From the NCBI GenBank assembly GCA_046297495.1, contig JBKBIP010000015.1, positions 62,001 through 126,000 of the forward strand: a stretch of 64,000 bases of DNA. Reading direction: 5' to 3'. Under the pieces are notes generated by a model. That model did not search any database. It saw nothing but the letters and a program-made list of their open reading frames with translations, and was not told the origin of the DNA. The translations under genes were made by a program, and so were the position numbers. Position 1 is the stretch's first letter, and every line of letters starts with the position of its first letter. Shown here piece by piece: positions 18,401-26,741 of the stretch. The stretch comes from JBKBIP01 sp046297495 (GTDB taxonomy: Bacteria > Planctomycetota > Planctomycetia > Gemmatales > Gemmataceae).

Positions 18401-18528
18401 ACCAAGCGGTCTTCCAACCCCTCCACCAAAGGAAGATAACGCCAGCGTTGGCCGCGCGGCTGGGCTGGTCGAGATGCGGCGGATGTCTTGCGTGGCCGTT
18501 GTCGGAATAACCAAGTCGGCAGTTTCAT
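15421..18528 (-). CDS. Large surface protein with autotransporter-strand and FG-GAP repeats
   Basis: 1035 residues. The N-terminus has a basic stretch then LVEGLEDRLVL (about 33-43), a LEPR-XLL-like motif that planctomycetes use on large exported proteins. Residues about 60-600 contain passenger-associated strand repeats of the form GSGxLTxSGxGxxxLNGxNxFTG. About 630-725 look like an Ig-like domain. From about 730 come five or six FG-GAP/VCBS-like repeats containing GFRGGV, GDVNGDG and DIIVGAGPGANP, with Ca-binding DxNxDG loops. It is predicted to be surface-exposed or secreted. Function unknown, perhaps adhesion. The protein ends RGGVFTG, matching the internal repeat spacing. Confidence 0.8.
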   Translation of the reverse strand: MKLPTWLFRQRPRKTSAASRPAQPRGQRWRYLPLVEGLEDRLVLDTLFWTGATGLADWTAAVAGTTNWSLNADGSDSTAVIQDGDDLVFNTVATVPGNFTSTNDGVITVVNTITFEGNGSYLINGSGFTLDAGITSNSSNGTTNTINNAITLGAAQTFTVTTAGETVVLDNSIDLDGNNLAFDGAGTLRIDAAISGSGDLTQSGTGSTELNGANSFTGAVNINAGSVIVGDDAGLGNGANQVTVADGAALGLQNNAGQVVSIVNPLSITGAGGVNGGALFNADNSLVTYGGPIDLQGNTTFFGGTSNTAALTITGPISGTGALNLDGTNDAQIILANPNLVPNNFVGDTTVETGVAVTLNNGDVAIPGNLIIQTGASVTLAQNNQIADTGAVTVDGLLDMTGITETIFGLSGNGTVDIEQGQLTIDNNIAFPFEFDGTIIGANGNLRKTGSGEFTLNGDNTYSGITEIDNGTLLINGTTSSSTFQISNGTLGGGVGATAGTIGPINATGGFIAPGNTGLDFLGILNVEGDSTFNQFTVFVAELGGTIPGTEMDQLNVTGILDLGTAVLQANFVNNFNPNVGDVFTIIQTTGGVTGIFNGLNEGDILNVGGRAMRISYLNNNVTLEAVQVETQTTLDPGFPNPSTQGQLVIFQATVTSTFAVPTGIVEFFAGAMLLGSAILNENGVATFTTTNLPSGTLSITARYLESENFAASTSAPQIQTVIPAVPAASPIFAVGAGPGGAPNVNVYDASGQLIASFLAFDAGFRGGVTVAVGDVNGDGVNDIIVGAGPGANPHVRVFSGVNFTPLEGALGSFFAFDAGFRGGVNVAAGDVNGDGFADIIVGAGPGANPHVVVFSGQTGALLASFFAYDAGFRGGVHVAAGPVLGNGRAQIITGAGAGANPDVRVFDILISLSPLFNFMAYDIGFRGGVFVAVGDVDGNGIADIITGAGAGANPDVRIFDGGGNFQRQLFPFAMSFRGGVRVATVDRGDGIARIVAGAGPGAEPHITTFDGLTLNLIDSFFAFDEAFRGGVFTG

Positions 18529-18800
18529 GATGTGGTCTCTTCGCTGAGTTCCCCACTTGTGAAAGTGGCTTGTGGCCCATACACGTATCCAGGAGAATCA
18601 TACTTCACTATAATCCACCAGGTTTATCCACCATACCCAAAAATCCCTGATGACCGGATGAAAGCGTGTGCGTTGCGCGGATTGTTCGCTTCGGATAGAT
18701 TAGCGAAAGTCCCAGAAAATCGAGCCGCGCCACATCGATTCTTACGCTCAAATCGCTCTACAAGGGGGATGGAAAAACCTGATAGGGAAGAGAAACCCCG

Positions 18801-20258
18801 ATGATGGCTTTGCGCGTCACCCTGTTGTTGACAATTGCCGTGTCCGGTCTGGCCTTGGCCCTGATCGATCCCGCCCCGGCTCCGAAGCCCAGCGCCGGCC
18901 CGCGCCTCTACCGGGACCTGCTGCGCGGGACGGCTTGGGTCATCACTCCCAGCAAGAATAAGGGGACGGCCTGGATCGTGGCGGCCGAGCGCCGGTTGCT
19001 GATCACCAATTATCACATCGTCGGCGATGCCCAGCGCGTCGAGCTGTTCTTTCCAGTTCGCGTGGACGGCCAACTGATGACGGAGCGGCGCTATTATCTC
19101 GACCAGCGCGACGCCTTGCGCGCGGAGCGGCGTTGCGTCCAGGGCAAGGTAATGCATCGCGATCCGAAGCGGGACCTGGCGCTGATCGAGGCGGAAGCGT
19201 TGCCGGATGATGCCGTGGCTCTGCCGCTGGCGCGTGGCGGCGCGGCCGCGGGGGAGACGGTGCATTCCGTGGGGCAGCGCGGCGACGGCGAGGCGCTGTG
19301 GGTCCATGCCCGCGGCGTGGTGCGGCAGGTGTATGACACGCCAGAGGGCTATTTCTGGCAAGGGATGAAGCTGGCCAAGGGGGCGCGCGTGGTGGTGACG
19401 CAATCCCCCATTCTCCCCGGCGACAGCGGCGGACCAATGGTCAATGATCGGGGAGAGGTCGTCGGCGTGGCGGCGGCGGTTCGTTGGCAAACCCCTCTGG
19501 CCTGCGTCTGCATCGATGTCCGCGAAGTGCGACACATGCTGGCCCAAGCGGGTTTCGAGATCGACCCGGCACCGCCCACTCCCCCGGCTCCCGCCGCCGG
19601 GCCGGAAGTCTATCGTCAGGGGCTGCGCTCCGTCGCCCTGATCCAGACGGCCACCGCCAGCACGCGGGCCACCGGCTGGCTCGTGGACCGTCAGCGGAAA
19701 TGGCTGCTTACGTGCAAACATGTCGTTGGCCCCAACGCCACCATCGAAGCGACCTTCCCGGTTCGTCGGCAAGGGCAAGTCATCGTGGCGTATGATTATT
19801 ACAAGGATCACCGGACGACGTTGCGGGAACGCGGCCACACCGTCACGGGACGAGTCATCGCCACGGATGAGCGGCGCAATCTGGCCTTGATCGAGCTAGA
19901 GTCGGTGCCTCCGGACGTGGTCCCTCTGCCGTTGGCCCAGACCAGCCCCGTTCCCGGCGAAGCGCTGCACTGCATCGGCAATCCCAATGGCATCGAGGCG
20001 GTGTGGGTCTATAGCGCGGGCGTGGTGCGCCAGCTGGTTCCCGCCAACTTGGAGCAGACCAAGGAGAAGCCCGATCCGTTGGTGGTCCTGGCCCAATTGC
20101 CGCTCCATTCCCGCGACGGCGGCGCGCCCGTCCTCAACGACGGCGGCCAGCTCGTCGCCCTGACCAGCGGCCGCGACGCTCCGCAACAACTGGCCAGCTA
20201 TTGCCTCGCTGTCAGCGAAGTGCGAGCGTTTTTGCGAGCAGTGGACAATGACCCGTAG
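18801..20258 (+). CDS. Secreted double trypsin-like protease, second domain degenerate
   Basis: 485 residues with an N-terminal signal peptide (about 1-20). There are two tandem trypsin-like domains. Domain 1 (about 40-250) has a full triad: His in LLITNYHIVG, Asp in KRDLALIE and Ser in PGDSGGPMV. Domain 2 (about 275-480) keeps LLTCKHVVG but has ERRNLALIE (Asp to Asn), and the serine loop reads SRDGGAPV, without the nucleophile. So one active and one probably dead copy arose by internal duplication. It should cleave proteins in the periplasm or outside; the second domain may bind substrate. It converges with the kinase gene. Confidence 0.78.
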   Translation: MMALRVTLLLTIAVSGLALALIDPAPAPKPSAGPRLYRDLLRGTAWVITPSKNKGTAWIVAAERRLLITNYHIVGDAQRVELFFPVRVDGQLMTERRYYLDQRDALRAERRCVQGKVMHRDPKRDLALIEAEALPDDAVALPLARGGAAAGETVHSVGQRGDGEALWVHARGVVRQVYDTPEGYFWQGMKLAKGARVVVTQSPILPGDSGGPMVNDRGEVVGVAAAVRWQTPLACVCIDVREVRHMLAQAGFEIDPAPPTPPAPAAGPEVYRQGLRSVALIQTATASTRATGWLVDRQRKWLLTCKHVVGPNATIEATFPVRRQGQVIVAYDYYKDHRTTLRERGHTVTGRVIATDERRNLALIELESVPPDVVPLPLAQTSPVPGEALHCIGNPNGIEAVWVYSAGVVRQLVPANLEQTKEKPDPLVVLAQLPLHSRDGGAPVLNDGGQLVALTSGRDAPQQLASYCLAVSEVRAFLRAVDNDP

Positions 20259-20265
20259 GCGGCAC

Positions 20266-20291
20266 ACCGTTTAGCGGCGAGCCAGCGGTGA
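20266..20291 (-). repeat. Dispersed CGCCCGCTAAAC-type repeat, copy 4
   Basis: Minus strand reads ACCGCTGGCTCGCCGCTAAA; compare 9468-9500. It fills most of the gap between the convergent protease and kinase genes. Confidence 0.5.
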
Positions 20292-20307
20292 GCGGAAGGC
20301 GGAAGCC

Positions 20308-21696
20308 TTATTGCACCAGCCAAAACAAGCCGCCGACAGCGCCGGCGACAAGCAGGATCGCCAGCGCCACCGCCCCCCACATGCGCTTTTGGCGTTCGTG
20401 ATAGACGGCGCGGGTCAGCCGAACCGATTCCATGCCGACGGAAGAAAGGGTGTTGGAAAAATCGATGGGCAGAGTGCCAATAACGGCCTCATCGTCGTCA
20501 ATCGCTTGCGGGGAGGTGGCGAAGCTAGGGGTCGGCAGGCTTTCCGCCAGCGGCACGGCTTGCGCTTGCGTGGCCACCGGCACCGCCGTGGCCACCGGCA
20601 CCGCCGTGGCGATGGGAGTGGCGGCGGGTTGCTCCGCGAAGGGGATCAGGGCCGCCGCCAGCTCACCGGGGGTCTGGAACCGGCCGTCGGGATGCTTGCT
20701 CATTAGTCGGCGCACGATGGCGGCCACCGGCGGTGTCACTTCATGGCGTAGCTGCTCCAGCGGAATCGGCTCGTCGGTGGTGTGGCGAATCAGCTTCTCC
20801 ATCGTGGTGCCACCGGGAAACGGCACCTTGCCAGTCAGCAGAAAATAGAACGTGCAGCCCAAGCTGTATAAATCCGAGCGAATGTCCACATCATGTAGGC
20901 TGCGCGCTTGTTCGGGGGAGAGATAGTCTGGCGTCCCCATGACCGTGTTTTCCGCCGTGACAATCGAGTCTCCCGGCCCTTGTGGTCCGGCGCTGCGCGC
21001 GTGCAGTCGGGCCAAGCCGAAGTCGAGGATTTTCACCACGTAGGACGAGCCGGCGCCGTTGGTTGGCGATTGGACGAGCAAGTTCGCCGGCTTGATGTCC
21101 CGATGGACCATGCCTTGTTCATGGGCGAACTGCAACCCCAGCGCCGCTTGGCGGATGAAGTCGCAGGCCAGCTCGACGGGCAACGGCCCATTCTTGCGGA
21201 CCAATTCATCCAAGTTCGGCCCATCCACGAACTCCATCACCAGATAGTAGCGGTTGTCGATCTGGTTGGCGTCGTAGGCCGTCACGATGTTCGGATGCAC
21301 TAGGCGCGCGGCGGCCCGAACCTCGCGTTGGAACAATTGTCGAGCCTTGTCGGTCTTGACCAAGGTGGAAGACAGGACTTTCAAGGCCACCACGCGTCTC
21401 ATGGTGCGGTGTTCCGCCTTGAAGACGCGCCCCATGCCGCCGCGCCCCAGCTGATCGAGGATGCGATATTGGCCGAGGAAGAACCCTTGCGTGCGACCCG
21501 CCAGCAGTAATTCCGCCTGAAACTTGGTGAGCAGCCCTTGCTCGACCAAGGCCCGCGCGAAGACTTTGGCCCGATTGCCTTCGGGCAGCTGTTTGGCTAC
21601 GGCGCGGAGTTGTTCCTCATCGAGCAAGCCGCTTTGACGTAGATTCGCCAAGAACGCTTGCGCATCCATCGATTGACGGGGAACATTGGCGGCCAT
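20308..21696 (-). CDS. Membrane-anchored Ser/Thr protein kinase
   Basis: 462 residues. An N-terminal helical region of about 70 residues precedes the kinase domain (about 75-345). All catalytic marks are present: LGRGGMGRVF, the Lys in VALKVL, HRDIKPANLL, DFGLA, GTPDYLSPEQA and DIRSDLYSLGC. A Pro/Ala/Val linker with repeats of ATAVPV follows, then one transmembrane helix at the extreme C-terminus (about 440-460). The catalytic domain should be cytoplasmic with no extracellular sensor. It phosphorylates unknown proteins, possibly including FHA-bound partners. It is transcribed alone and converges with the protease gene. Confidence 0.9.
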   Translation of the reverse strand: MAANVPRQSMDAQAFLANLRQSGLLDEEQLRAVAKQLPEGNRAKVFARALVEQGLLTKFQAELLLAGRTQGFFLGQYRILDQLGRGGMGRVFKAEHRTMRRVVALKVLSSTLVKTDKARQLFQREVRAAARLVHPNIVTAYDANQIDNRYYLVMEFVDGPNLDELVRKNGPLPVELACDFIRQAALGLQFAHEQGMVHRDIKPANLLVQSPTNGAGSSYVVKILDFGLARLHARSAGPQGPGDSIVTAENTVMGTPDYLSPEQARSLHDVDIRSDLYSLGCTFYFLLTGKVPFPGGTTMEKLIRHTTDEPIPLEQLRHEVTPPVAAIVRRLMSKHPDGRFQTPGELAAALIPFAEQPAATPIATAVPVATAVPVATQAQAVPLAESLPTPSFATSPQAIDDDEAVIGTLPIDFSNTLSSVGMESVRLTRAVYHERQKRMWGAVALAILLVAGAVGGLFWLVQ

Positions 21697-22304
21697 GACA
21701 CGGGGCCTCGGCGGCGATACGCTGGATCACCGGGGACAATAGGGGGATCGCTACCAGTAAGAGTTCAATAAGTCAGCTTTATCCGTCAGTTTCGGTGGCG
21801 TGTGGGCGGGATGGCCCTTCTCTTCATCCGCTGGCGGCGGGATGGTTCTCTCCAACCGGCACGGATAACCATTGCGGCGGGCGGGACGCTGACGACGCAA
21901 CACATTCTCTATATGTTTTGCCTTGTTTTGGGGCTTCTGTCAACCACTGGGTTTCATGATTCCTCGTCCCGGGGCGATGGCGAGCCAAGCGAATACCTGC
22001 CAGGCCGCCAGCAGAGGCTTCGCGTCCATGCCCAACCCCGGCCCTCCGGCCGATTGCACTTGCCAGTCATAGTATATATAGGTATACTAAGAACCGAGAC
22101 TTTTTCATGTTCCTTTCATTGTTCCATTCCACCCCACCCCCCTCCCCCCCCCCTTTCAACTACAAACATGAAATAAATTGATCCATCGCCTATGGCAATG
22201 ATCACTCCCCCGAGCACGCCGCGCTCGCGAGGGGCGGCTCAGCCCCGTAGAGGCGACCGTTCAAATGTCCCTGTAATGACAATCGACTCCTGTCCCCTTT
22301 TTTT
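21697..22304. other. Spacer upstream of kinase
   Basis: No gene found. It includes the kinase upstream region, an inverted repeat TAGTATA/TATACTA at 22070-22089 that could be an operator, and the dispersed repeat at 22114-22143, followed by a long C-run near 22131-22152. Open frames here have no recognisable product. Confidence 0.45.
22114..22143 (+). repeat. 30-bp dispersed repeat, copy 2
   Basis: Matches 14089-14118 (inverted) at 29 of 30 positions. Confidence 0.5.
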
Positions 22305-22368
22305 TAAAAAAACGAGAGCGGGAGTCAACTGCCTCTACAAGGGCAATCGACTCCCGCTCCGGTTTTTT
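22305..22368. terminator. Bidirectional intrinsic terminator of the sigma factor gene
   Basis: GAGCGGGAGTC (22316-22326) and GACTCCCGCTC (22349-22359) form an 11-bp perfect stem. On the minus strand a T-run follows at 22312-22305, which suits termination of the sigma gene ending at 22383. On the plus strand TTTTTT follows at 22363-22368. The flanks share an AATCGACTCC block with 22281-22290. Confidence 0.75.
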
Positions 22369-22382
22369 CCTGGGAAGGAAGG

Positions 22383-24077
22383 TTACATCAGATCGCTTTG
22401 TTGGCGGGCCAGTTGTTTCATCTTGCTCATGGCCCGGACATTGAGTTGGCGGACGCGCTCCTTGGTGATGCCCAGCTGCTGGCCAATTTCCTCCAAGGTC
22501 ATTCCTTCGGAGTAATTGTCCAGACCCGCCCGCATCCGAATGATCTCGCGCTCGCGCGGGTCGAGGCTGTCCAGCAAGCGGTGGATGCGCTCGCTCGCTT
22601 GTTCCTGTTTGGCCAGGCACTCCAGCTCGTTGCTGCGCGTGTCGGCGGCGTCCTCGAAGAACTCCTCATGGCCGGTCAGGTAGCGTTCGCGGTGATATTT
22701 CTCATCCGGGATGCTGCGGGCGAAGTTCTTCATGATGGCCCAGCTGGCGTAAGTGCTGAACTTGAAACCGCGGCTGAAATCGAACTTCTCCACCGCTCGG
22801 ATCAAGGACATGTTGCCATCGGAAAGCAGCTCGAACAAATTGTCGGCGTAGGTGGCATGGCGCTTGGCGATGGACGCCACCAGCCGCATATTGGCGTTGA
22901 TGAGCCGTTCCTTGACCTCATTGGCCTCGTTCAGCAATTCCTCGACGCGATCCAGGTCGTGGCTGCGCACCCGCGTCATGTCCACTTCGCCGTCGGGAGT
23001 CGTCATCCGCGCCCGCAGTAAGCTGGCCTGATGCTTCAAGTAATTCATCTTGCGGAACAGGTGTTGTTCCTGGTCCTTGTTCAGCAACGGATATTCGTAC
23101 AAGGAAGTCAGCTCGGCGGGCACATCCTTGGGCGCCTTCATTTGTCGGCGCTGGGTTTCGTAAGCTTCCGCGTCGGGCATCTCCGCCAGAATCACGCTGG
23201 CCAGGGCCGGATCGTCAAACGACGGATGATAAATGTAATCGATCGGCGCGCTCAGCAAGCGCTGGGCGCGGACCTCATTGATCACGCGATACACGGAGGT
23301 CCGGGTGCGATGATAGCGTTTGGCTAGAAGTTCCACGGATACCCCCCTTCGATAGGAGTTATAGATGCTCATTTTCGTGGCGTCGTCCAACGGCCCGCTG
23401 GCCGTGGGGAACAACGCTTGTTCGGGATGTTCGCGATCAAAATTCTTGATCGTGTAGCGGATGGTTTCCGGCGAACGTCCCAGCCGGCGGGCGATGCGCC
23501 GGCTGATTTCGGTCAAGCTGCCGCAGCCGACGCGCACCATGCGTTCGGCCCGGCGCAGGATGTCTTCTTTTTCTTCCTCGCTCAGCTGCGTGAAGCGGCT
23601 GGCGCGTCCCACGCGCCCCGGATGATCCGCCAAAAAGCGATTGACCAGCGATTGCGGAAAGCCCAACTGCCGACGGCCATTGCGCAGCACCGTGCGCCCG
23701 ATGATCAGATCGCTTTCCCGCCATCGGCTGATGGTTTTGGTGGAGACGTTGAGTTGTTTGCTGATTTCGTCCAACGTCAACACCGGCTCGCTGAACTCCT
23801 CCACCGGCACGGCCGGCACGGAACGGGCCAGCTCGGCCATCAACAAATACAGGTCGTGGCGCACATCGGCGCCGCGCATCAGCAGATCGGGGTACGAGTC
23901 GGGACGGAACTCGGTGATCCGATAACACACGAACTGATACGGATACAGCTTTTCCGGTTCGATTTCGGACAGTAAGCCCTCGGCGCGCGCCAGTTGCTCT
24001 AAGCGGCGCGCCGGGGGTGTGTACCGGACTTGTTGATCCGTCAACTCTTTCAATGCGGGGATGATGAAGTTATTCAC
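22383..24077 (-). CDS. Sigma-70 family factor with N-terminal HTH extension
   Basis: About 564 residues. The N-terminal 300 residues hold three helix-turn-helix-like units: LTLDEISKQLNVSTKTISRW, SLTEISRRIARRLGRSPETI and GVSVELLAKRYHRTRTSVYR. Then come sigma region 1.2 (YPLLNKDQEQHLFRKMNYLK), region 2 (LINANMRLVASIAKRH, LSDGNMSLIRAVEKFD, FKFSTYASWAIMKN) and region 4 (LDPREREIIRMRAGL, LEEIGQQLGITKERVRQL). Region 3 looks short or absent. It directs RNA polymerase to a promoter set that cannot be deduced. I chose GTG 24077, 8 nt after AAGGAG; the open frame runs on to 24173. A strong terminator follows. Confidence 0.85.
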   Translation of the reverse strand: MNNFIIPALKELTDQQVRYTPPARRLEQLARAEGLLSEIEPEKLYPYQFVCYRITEFRPDSYPDLLMRGADVRHDLYLLMAELARSVPAVPVEEFSEPVLTLDEISKQLNVSTKTISRWRESDLIIGRTVLRNGRRQLGFPQSLVNRFLADHPGRVGRASRFTQLSEEEKEDILRRAERMVRVGCGSLTEISRRIARRLGRSPETIRYTIKNFDREHPEQALFPTASGPLDDATKMSIYNSYRRGVSVELLAKRYHRTRTSVYRVINEVRAQRLLSAPIDYIYHPSFDDPALASVILAEMPDAEAYETQRRQMKAPKDVPAELTSLYEYPLLNKDQEQHLFRKMNYLKHQASLLRARMTTPDGEVDMTRVRSHDLDRVEELLNEANEVKERLINANMRLVASIAKRHATYADNLFELLSDGNMSLIRAVEKFDFSRGFKFSTYASWAIMKNFARSIPDEKYHRERYLTGHEEFFEDAADTRSNELECLAKQEQASERIHRLLDSLDPREREIIRMRAGLDNYSEGMTLEEIGQQLGITKERVRQLNVRAMSKMKQLARQQSDLM

Positions 24078-25009
24078 CGTACTCACTCCTTTTTTCCCAC
24101 GGGCCGTTCGCGGGTGGGCCAGTGGTTGGGTTGGGCGTGAATCCGTCAGACACGTTCTCACGCCAGGGGCCATCGTTTCTCTGTTCGCTTGGGAAAAAGG
24201 GGACGAGCCTCCAAGTTCGTCGCGCTTTTCCCCTATAGGTAATACGTAAAATCGTGATTCTGGTTGTCAAAAAAATGAAGATTTACTCTCGAATTCGCCG
24301 ATATAGTTTAGTTCCACCTAATGATTAGATGCCCGATGATGGTAGTTAGGTTCGGCTCGGAACCGATTTTCAAGCCATTTTTGCGATTCCATTTCCGAGC
24401 GTGTCGCGATATGTCACCTTTGGGTAAATCCACTCTGATGAAAACAGCGCGATAAACAGGCTCGTTGCGTTGGCCAGGCCAATCCTGGCAAGCATGGCAG
24501 CGTGCGGTTCCCCGCACAGGGCGTTCTCAGGAGCCTCATGGCTCCTGCTCACCGGTTGTCCCGCCGTTTCATGTTTTTCATTCACCCTTTATCAGAGACG
24601 TATGAAGTACCTGCAAACTTCGGACCAAGCACCGAAAAATCGAGGTGTAAATGTCTCTTGCTTGTGTTGAAATGTCGTAAGTGTTTATCGTAAAATTATT
24701 TGTGAATATATTTGGTTTTGGGTCGTTGATTTCCCATTGCTCGGATTGCCGCGCTTTGGTAGCTCAAACCTGTTTAAATTTACACTAAAAAGGTACAAAA
24801 TTGCAAGGTCCGCCGTTTGCGCATGTGCTCGAGTTTGCGCCCACGCCTCATGTTGCGCCTCGATGAATCTTGACAGCTGCCCACGGTGAAATCCGTCCAT
24901 TTCTCGTGCCGTTGCTCATCCCAGCCAGGCGCCAGCACGTTACAATCAACATGGACACCGGCATACGTAGATGTCTTTTTCGTGAGCACAACGGACAGGA
25001 GAAGGGGCA
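24078..25009. other. Long divergent spacer with hairpin cluster
   Basis: 932 nt without a convincing gene between the divergent sigma gene and the secreted-protein gene. Near 24188-24236 there is an imperfect palindrome with a GGGGAC block. At 24470-24547 three hairpins follow each other closely. The remainder, about 24600-24830, is AT-richer. Open frames are under 80 codons and do not look coding. Confidence 0.5.
24470..24547. repeat. Cluster of three hairpins
   Basis: TTGGCC/GGCCAA (24470-24482), GTGCGG-TTCC-CCGCAC (24502-24517) and CAGGAGCC-TCAT-GGCTCCTG (24528-24547), the last an 8-bp perfect stem with a four-base loop. It could be a structured non-coding RNA or a palindromic repeat. Confidence 0.4.
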
Positions 25010-26338
25010 ATGACAAGCACCATGCGGCGCCTGGCTGGGGGACCGGCCACCTTACTCGTCCTGGCGAGCTGGGGGACGGCCCAGGAATTTCCGCTGCGCG
25101 AGACTCATCCCGAAGGGACCCAGTATCACGTCAGCAACCGCGTCGAGCTGTCCGGCACCTTGACGCTGCCCGCGGACATGGGCCAGCAGGGGAACAAGAC
25201 CGTCCCCCTGCACGGCAGCAGCGCCATCGAATACGACGAACGCATCCTGGCCCTGACTGCCGAGGGGAAGCCGCGCAAGACCGCGCGCATCTATCGGCGC
25301 ATCGACTTCGAGCGTAAAATCGACGGCCAAGCGCAGAAAAGCAGCTTGCGTGCCGAGGTGCGCCGCTTGGTCGTGCTGCGCCATGGCCAAACCGAAGTGG
25401 CTTTTTCTCCCGATGGGGCGATGACGTGGGGGGAACTCGATCTCGTCCGCACCGATGTCTTCACCCCGGCGCTGAGCGGCTTGTTGCCAGCGCCGGCGGT
25501 GCGTCCCGGCGCGGATTGGCCCGCCGCCACCGCCGCCGTTCAAGAGCTAACCGATCTCGACCGCATCGAGGAAGGAAACGTGACCTGCCGGCTGGAACAA
25601 GTCACCACGTTAGGCGGTCGGCGCTACGCCCGCATCACCTTGGCAGGCACCGTGCGCGGCGTGAATGAGGACGGCCCCAACAAGCAAATGCTCGACGGCT
25701 ATTTCTTCTTTGATCTGGAATCGAATCACATCAGTTATTTGTACCTGAACGGCGTTCATGTATTGCTGGACAAGGACGGCAAGGAAACCGGCCGGCTGGA
25801 GGGGCGTTTCGTGCTGACGCGCCAAGTGAACGTGCGCTGTCCCGACCTGGAGGATGCGGCCCTGCGCGGCGTGGCGCTGGAACCGAATGATGACAATACC
25901 CTCATGCTGTACGAGCATCCCGATTTGGGGGTGCGGCTGACACACCCGCGCCGCTGGCGGATCGGCAGCGTCGGCGGTCGGCAGATCACCTTGGATGAAT
26001 CGCGCGGCAGCGGTTTACTCATCACCTTGGAGCCGCTTCAGCGCGTTCCTGGCGGCGTGCAATTCCTAGCCGAAGCCAAGGGGTTTTTGGAGAAGCAGAA
26101 GGCCAAGATCTTCGCGACGGAGATGCCGAAGCCCGTTCCGTCCGCGCCGCCGGGGCTGGAGCGCTTCGCGCTGGATGTCGAGATCAACGGCGTCCGGCAG
26201 CGATTGGAGTATTACATCGTCAAGCAAGAAAAGGGCGGAGCCATCCTCGCCGCCCGCCTGCTCCCCGCCGACCAAGACCAGCTGCGCCAAGATGTGGAGC
26301 GGATCGCGCGCGGCTTGCGGATCACCAAGGGGCCATGA
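25010..26338 (+). CDS. Secreted protein of unknown function
   Basis: 442 residues with an N-terminal signal peptide (cleavage near GTAQ, about residue 25). The first two-thirds are beta-rich, with a pattern of duplex strands (for example VTCRLEQVTTLGGRRYARITLAG near 195-217 and DGYFFFDLESNHISYLYL near 232-249). The last 120 residues begin YEHPDLGVRLTHPRRW and resemble a stress-response or lipoprotein-like small domain. I do not recognise a family with a known role. AGGAG precedes the ATG and an intrinsic terminator follows the stop by 12 nt, so it is a single-gene unit. Confidence 0.7.
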   Translation: MTSTMRRLAGGPATLLVLASWGTAQEFPLRETHPEGTQYHVSNRVELSGTLTLPADMGQQGNKTVPLHGSSAIEYDERILALTAEGKPRKTARIYRRIDFERKIDGQAQKSSLRAEVRRLVVLRHGQTEVAFSPDGAMTWGELDLVRTDVFTPALSGLLPAPAVRPGADWPAATAAVQELTDLDRIEEGNVTCRLEQVTTLGGRRYARITLAGTVRGVNEDGPNKQMLDGYFFFDLESNHISYLYLNGVHVLLDKDGKETGRLEGRFVLTRQVNVRCPDLEDAALRGVALEPNDDNTLMLYEHPDLGVRLTHPRRWRIGSVGGRQITLDESRGSGLLITLEPLQRVPGGVQFLAEAKGFLEKQKAKIFATEMPKPVPSAPPGLERFALDVEINGVRQRLEYYIVKQEKGGAILAARLLPADQDQLRQDVERIARGLRITKGP

Positions 26339-26349
26339 GCCGGGGATGG

Positions 26350-26396
26350 ATCGGCGCGCAGAAGAGCGTCGGCCCCCCTGCGCGCCGATGGCTTTT
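26350..26396 (+). terminator. Intrinsic terminator
   Basis: ATCGGCGCGCAG (26350-26361) and CTGCGCGCCGAT (26378-26389) form a 12-bp perfect stem, followed by GGCTTTT. It ends the plus-strand gene at 26338. Confidence 0.7.
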
Positions 26397-26405
26397 CCCA
26401 GACAA

Positions 26406-26741
26406 TTAATCGACGATCAGATTCTCGGCGCCGCCAGGACCGAGCAAACCTTGATACCGATCAAGGCCGCCCGGGGCGACCATGGCTGTCGAGTCTAGGA
26501 TGATGTTTCCATCCGCATCTGTGGTTGTTGGCAGGACTCCTTCCTGATGCTTGATGGGGGCGTTGTCCTCGGCATGGGCGCCGGGCATGATCGCGGCCAT
26601 GATCCCGATGGCGTCGCTGGTCTTGTGACCCAGGACGGCCACGGCCAACACGCAAACCAAGGCGATCCCCGCCACCAGCAAGGAGTACTCGATCAAAGCC
26701 TGTCCCTTGCGGCGTTGGCGCTGTTTCGTGCGAATGAGCAT
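26406..26741 (-). CDS. Flp/Tad-type prepilin-like small protein
   Basis: 111 residues. A basic leader RTKQRQRRKG is followed by QALIEYSLLVAGIALVCVLA, a type IV prepilin-like signal: Gly at -1 and Glu at +5, then a hydrophobic helix. This is the arrangement of Flp/Tad pilins and related pseudopilins, processed by a prepilin peptidase and anchored in the inner membrane. The C-terminal 65 residues are Gly/Pro/Asp-rich and longer than in classical Flp subunits. No other tad genes are nearby, so it is an orphan. AAAGGGG precedes the ATG. It converges with the secreted-protein gene at 25010-26338. Confidence 0.65.
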   Translation of the reverse strand: MLIRTKQRQRRKGQALIEYSLLVAGIALVCVLAVAVLGHKTSDAIGIMAAIMPGAHAEDNAPIKHQEGVLPTTTDADGNIILDSTAMVAPGGLDRYQGLLGPGGAENLIVD

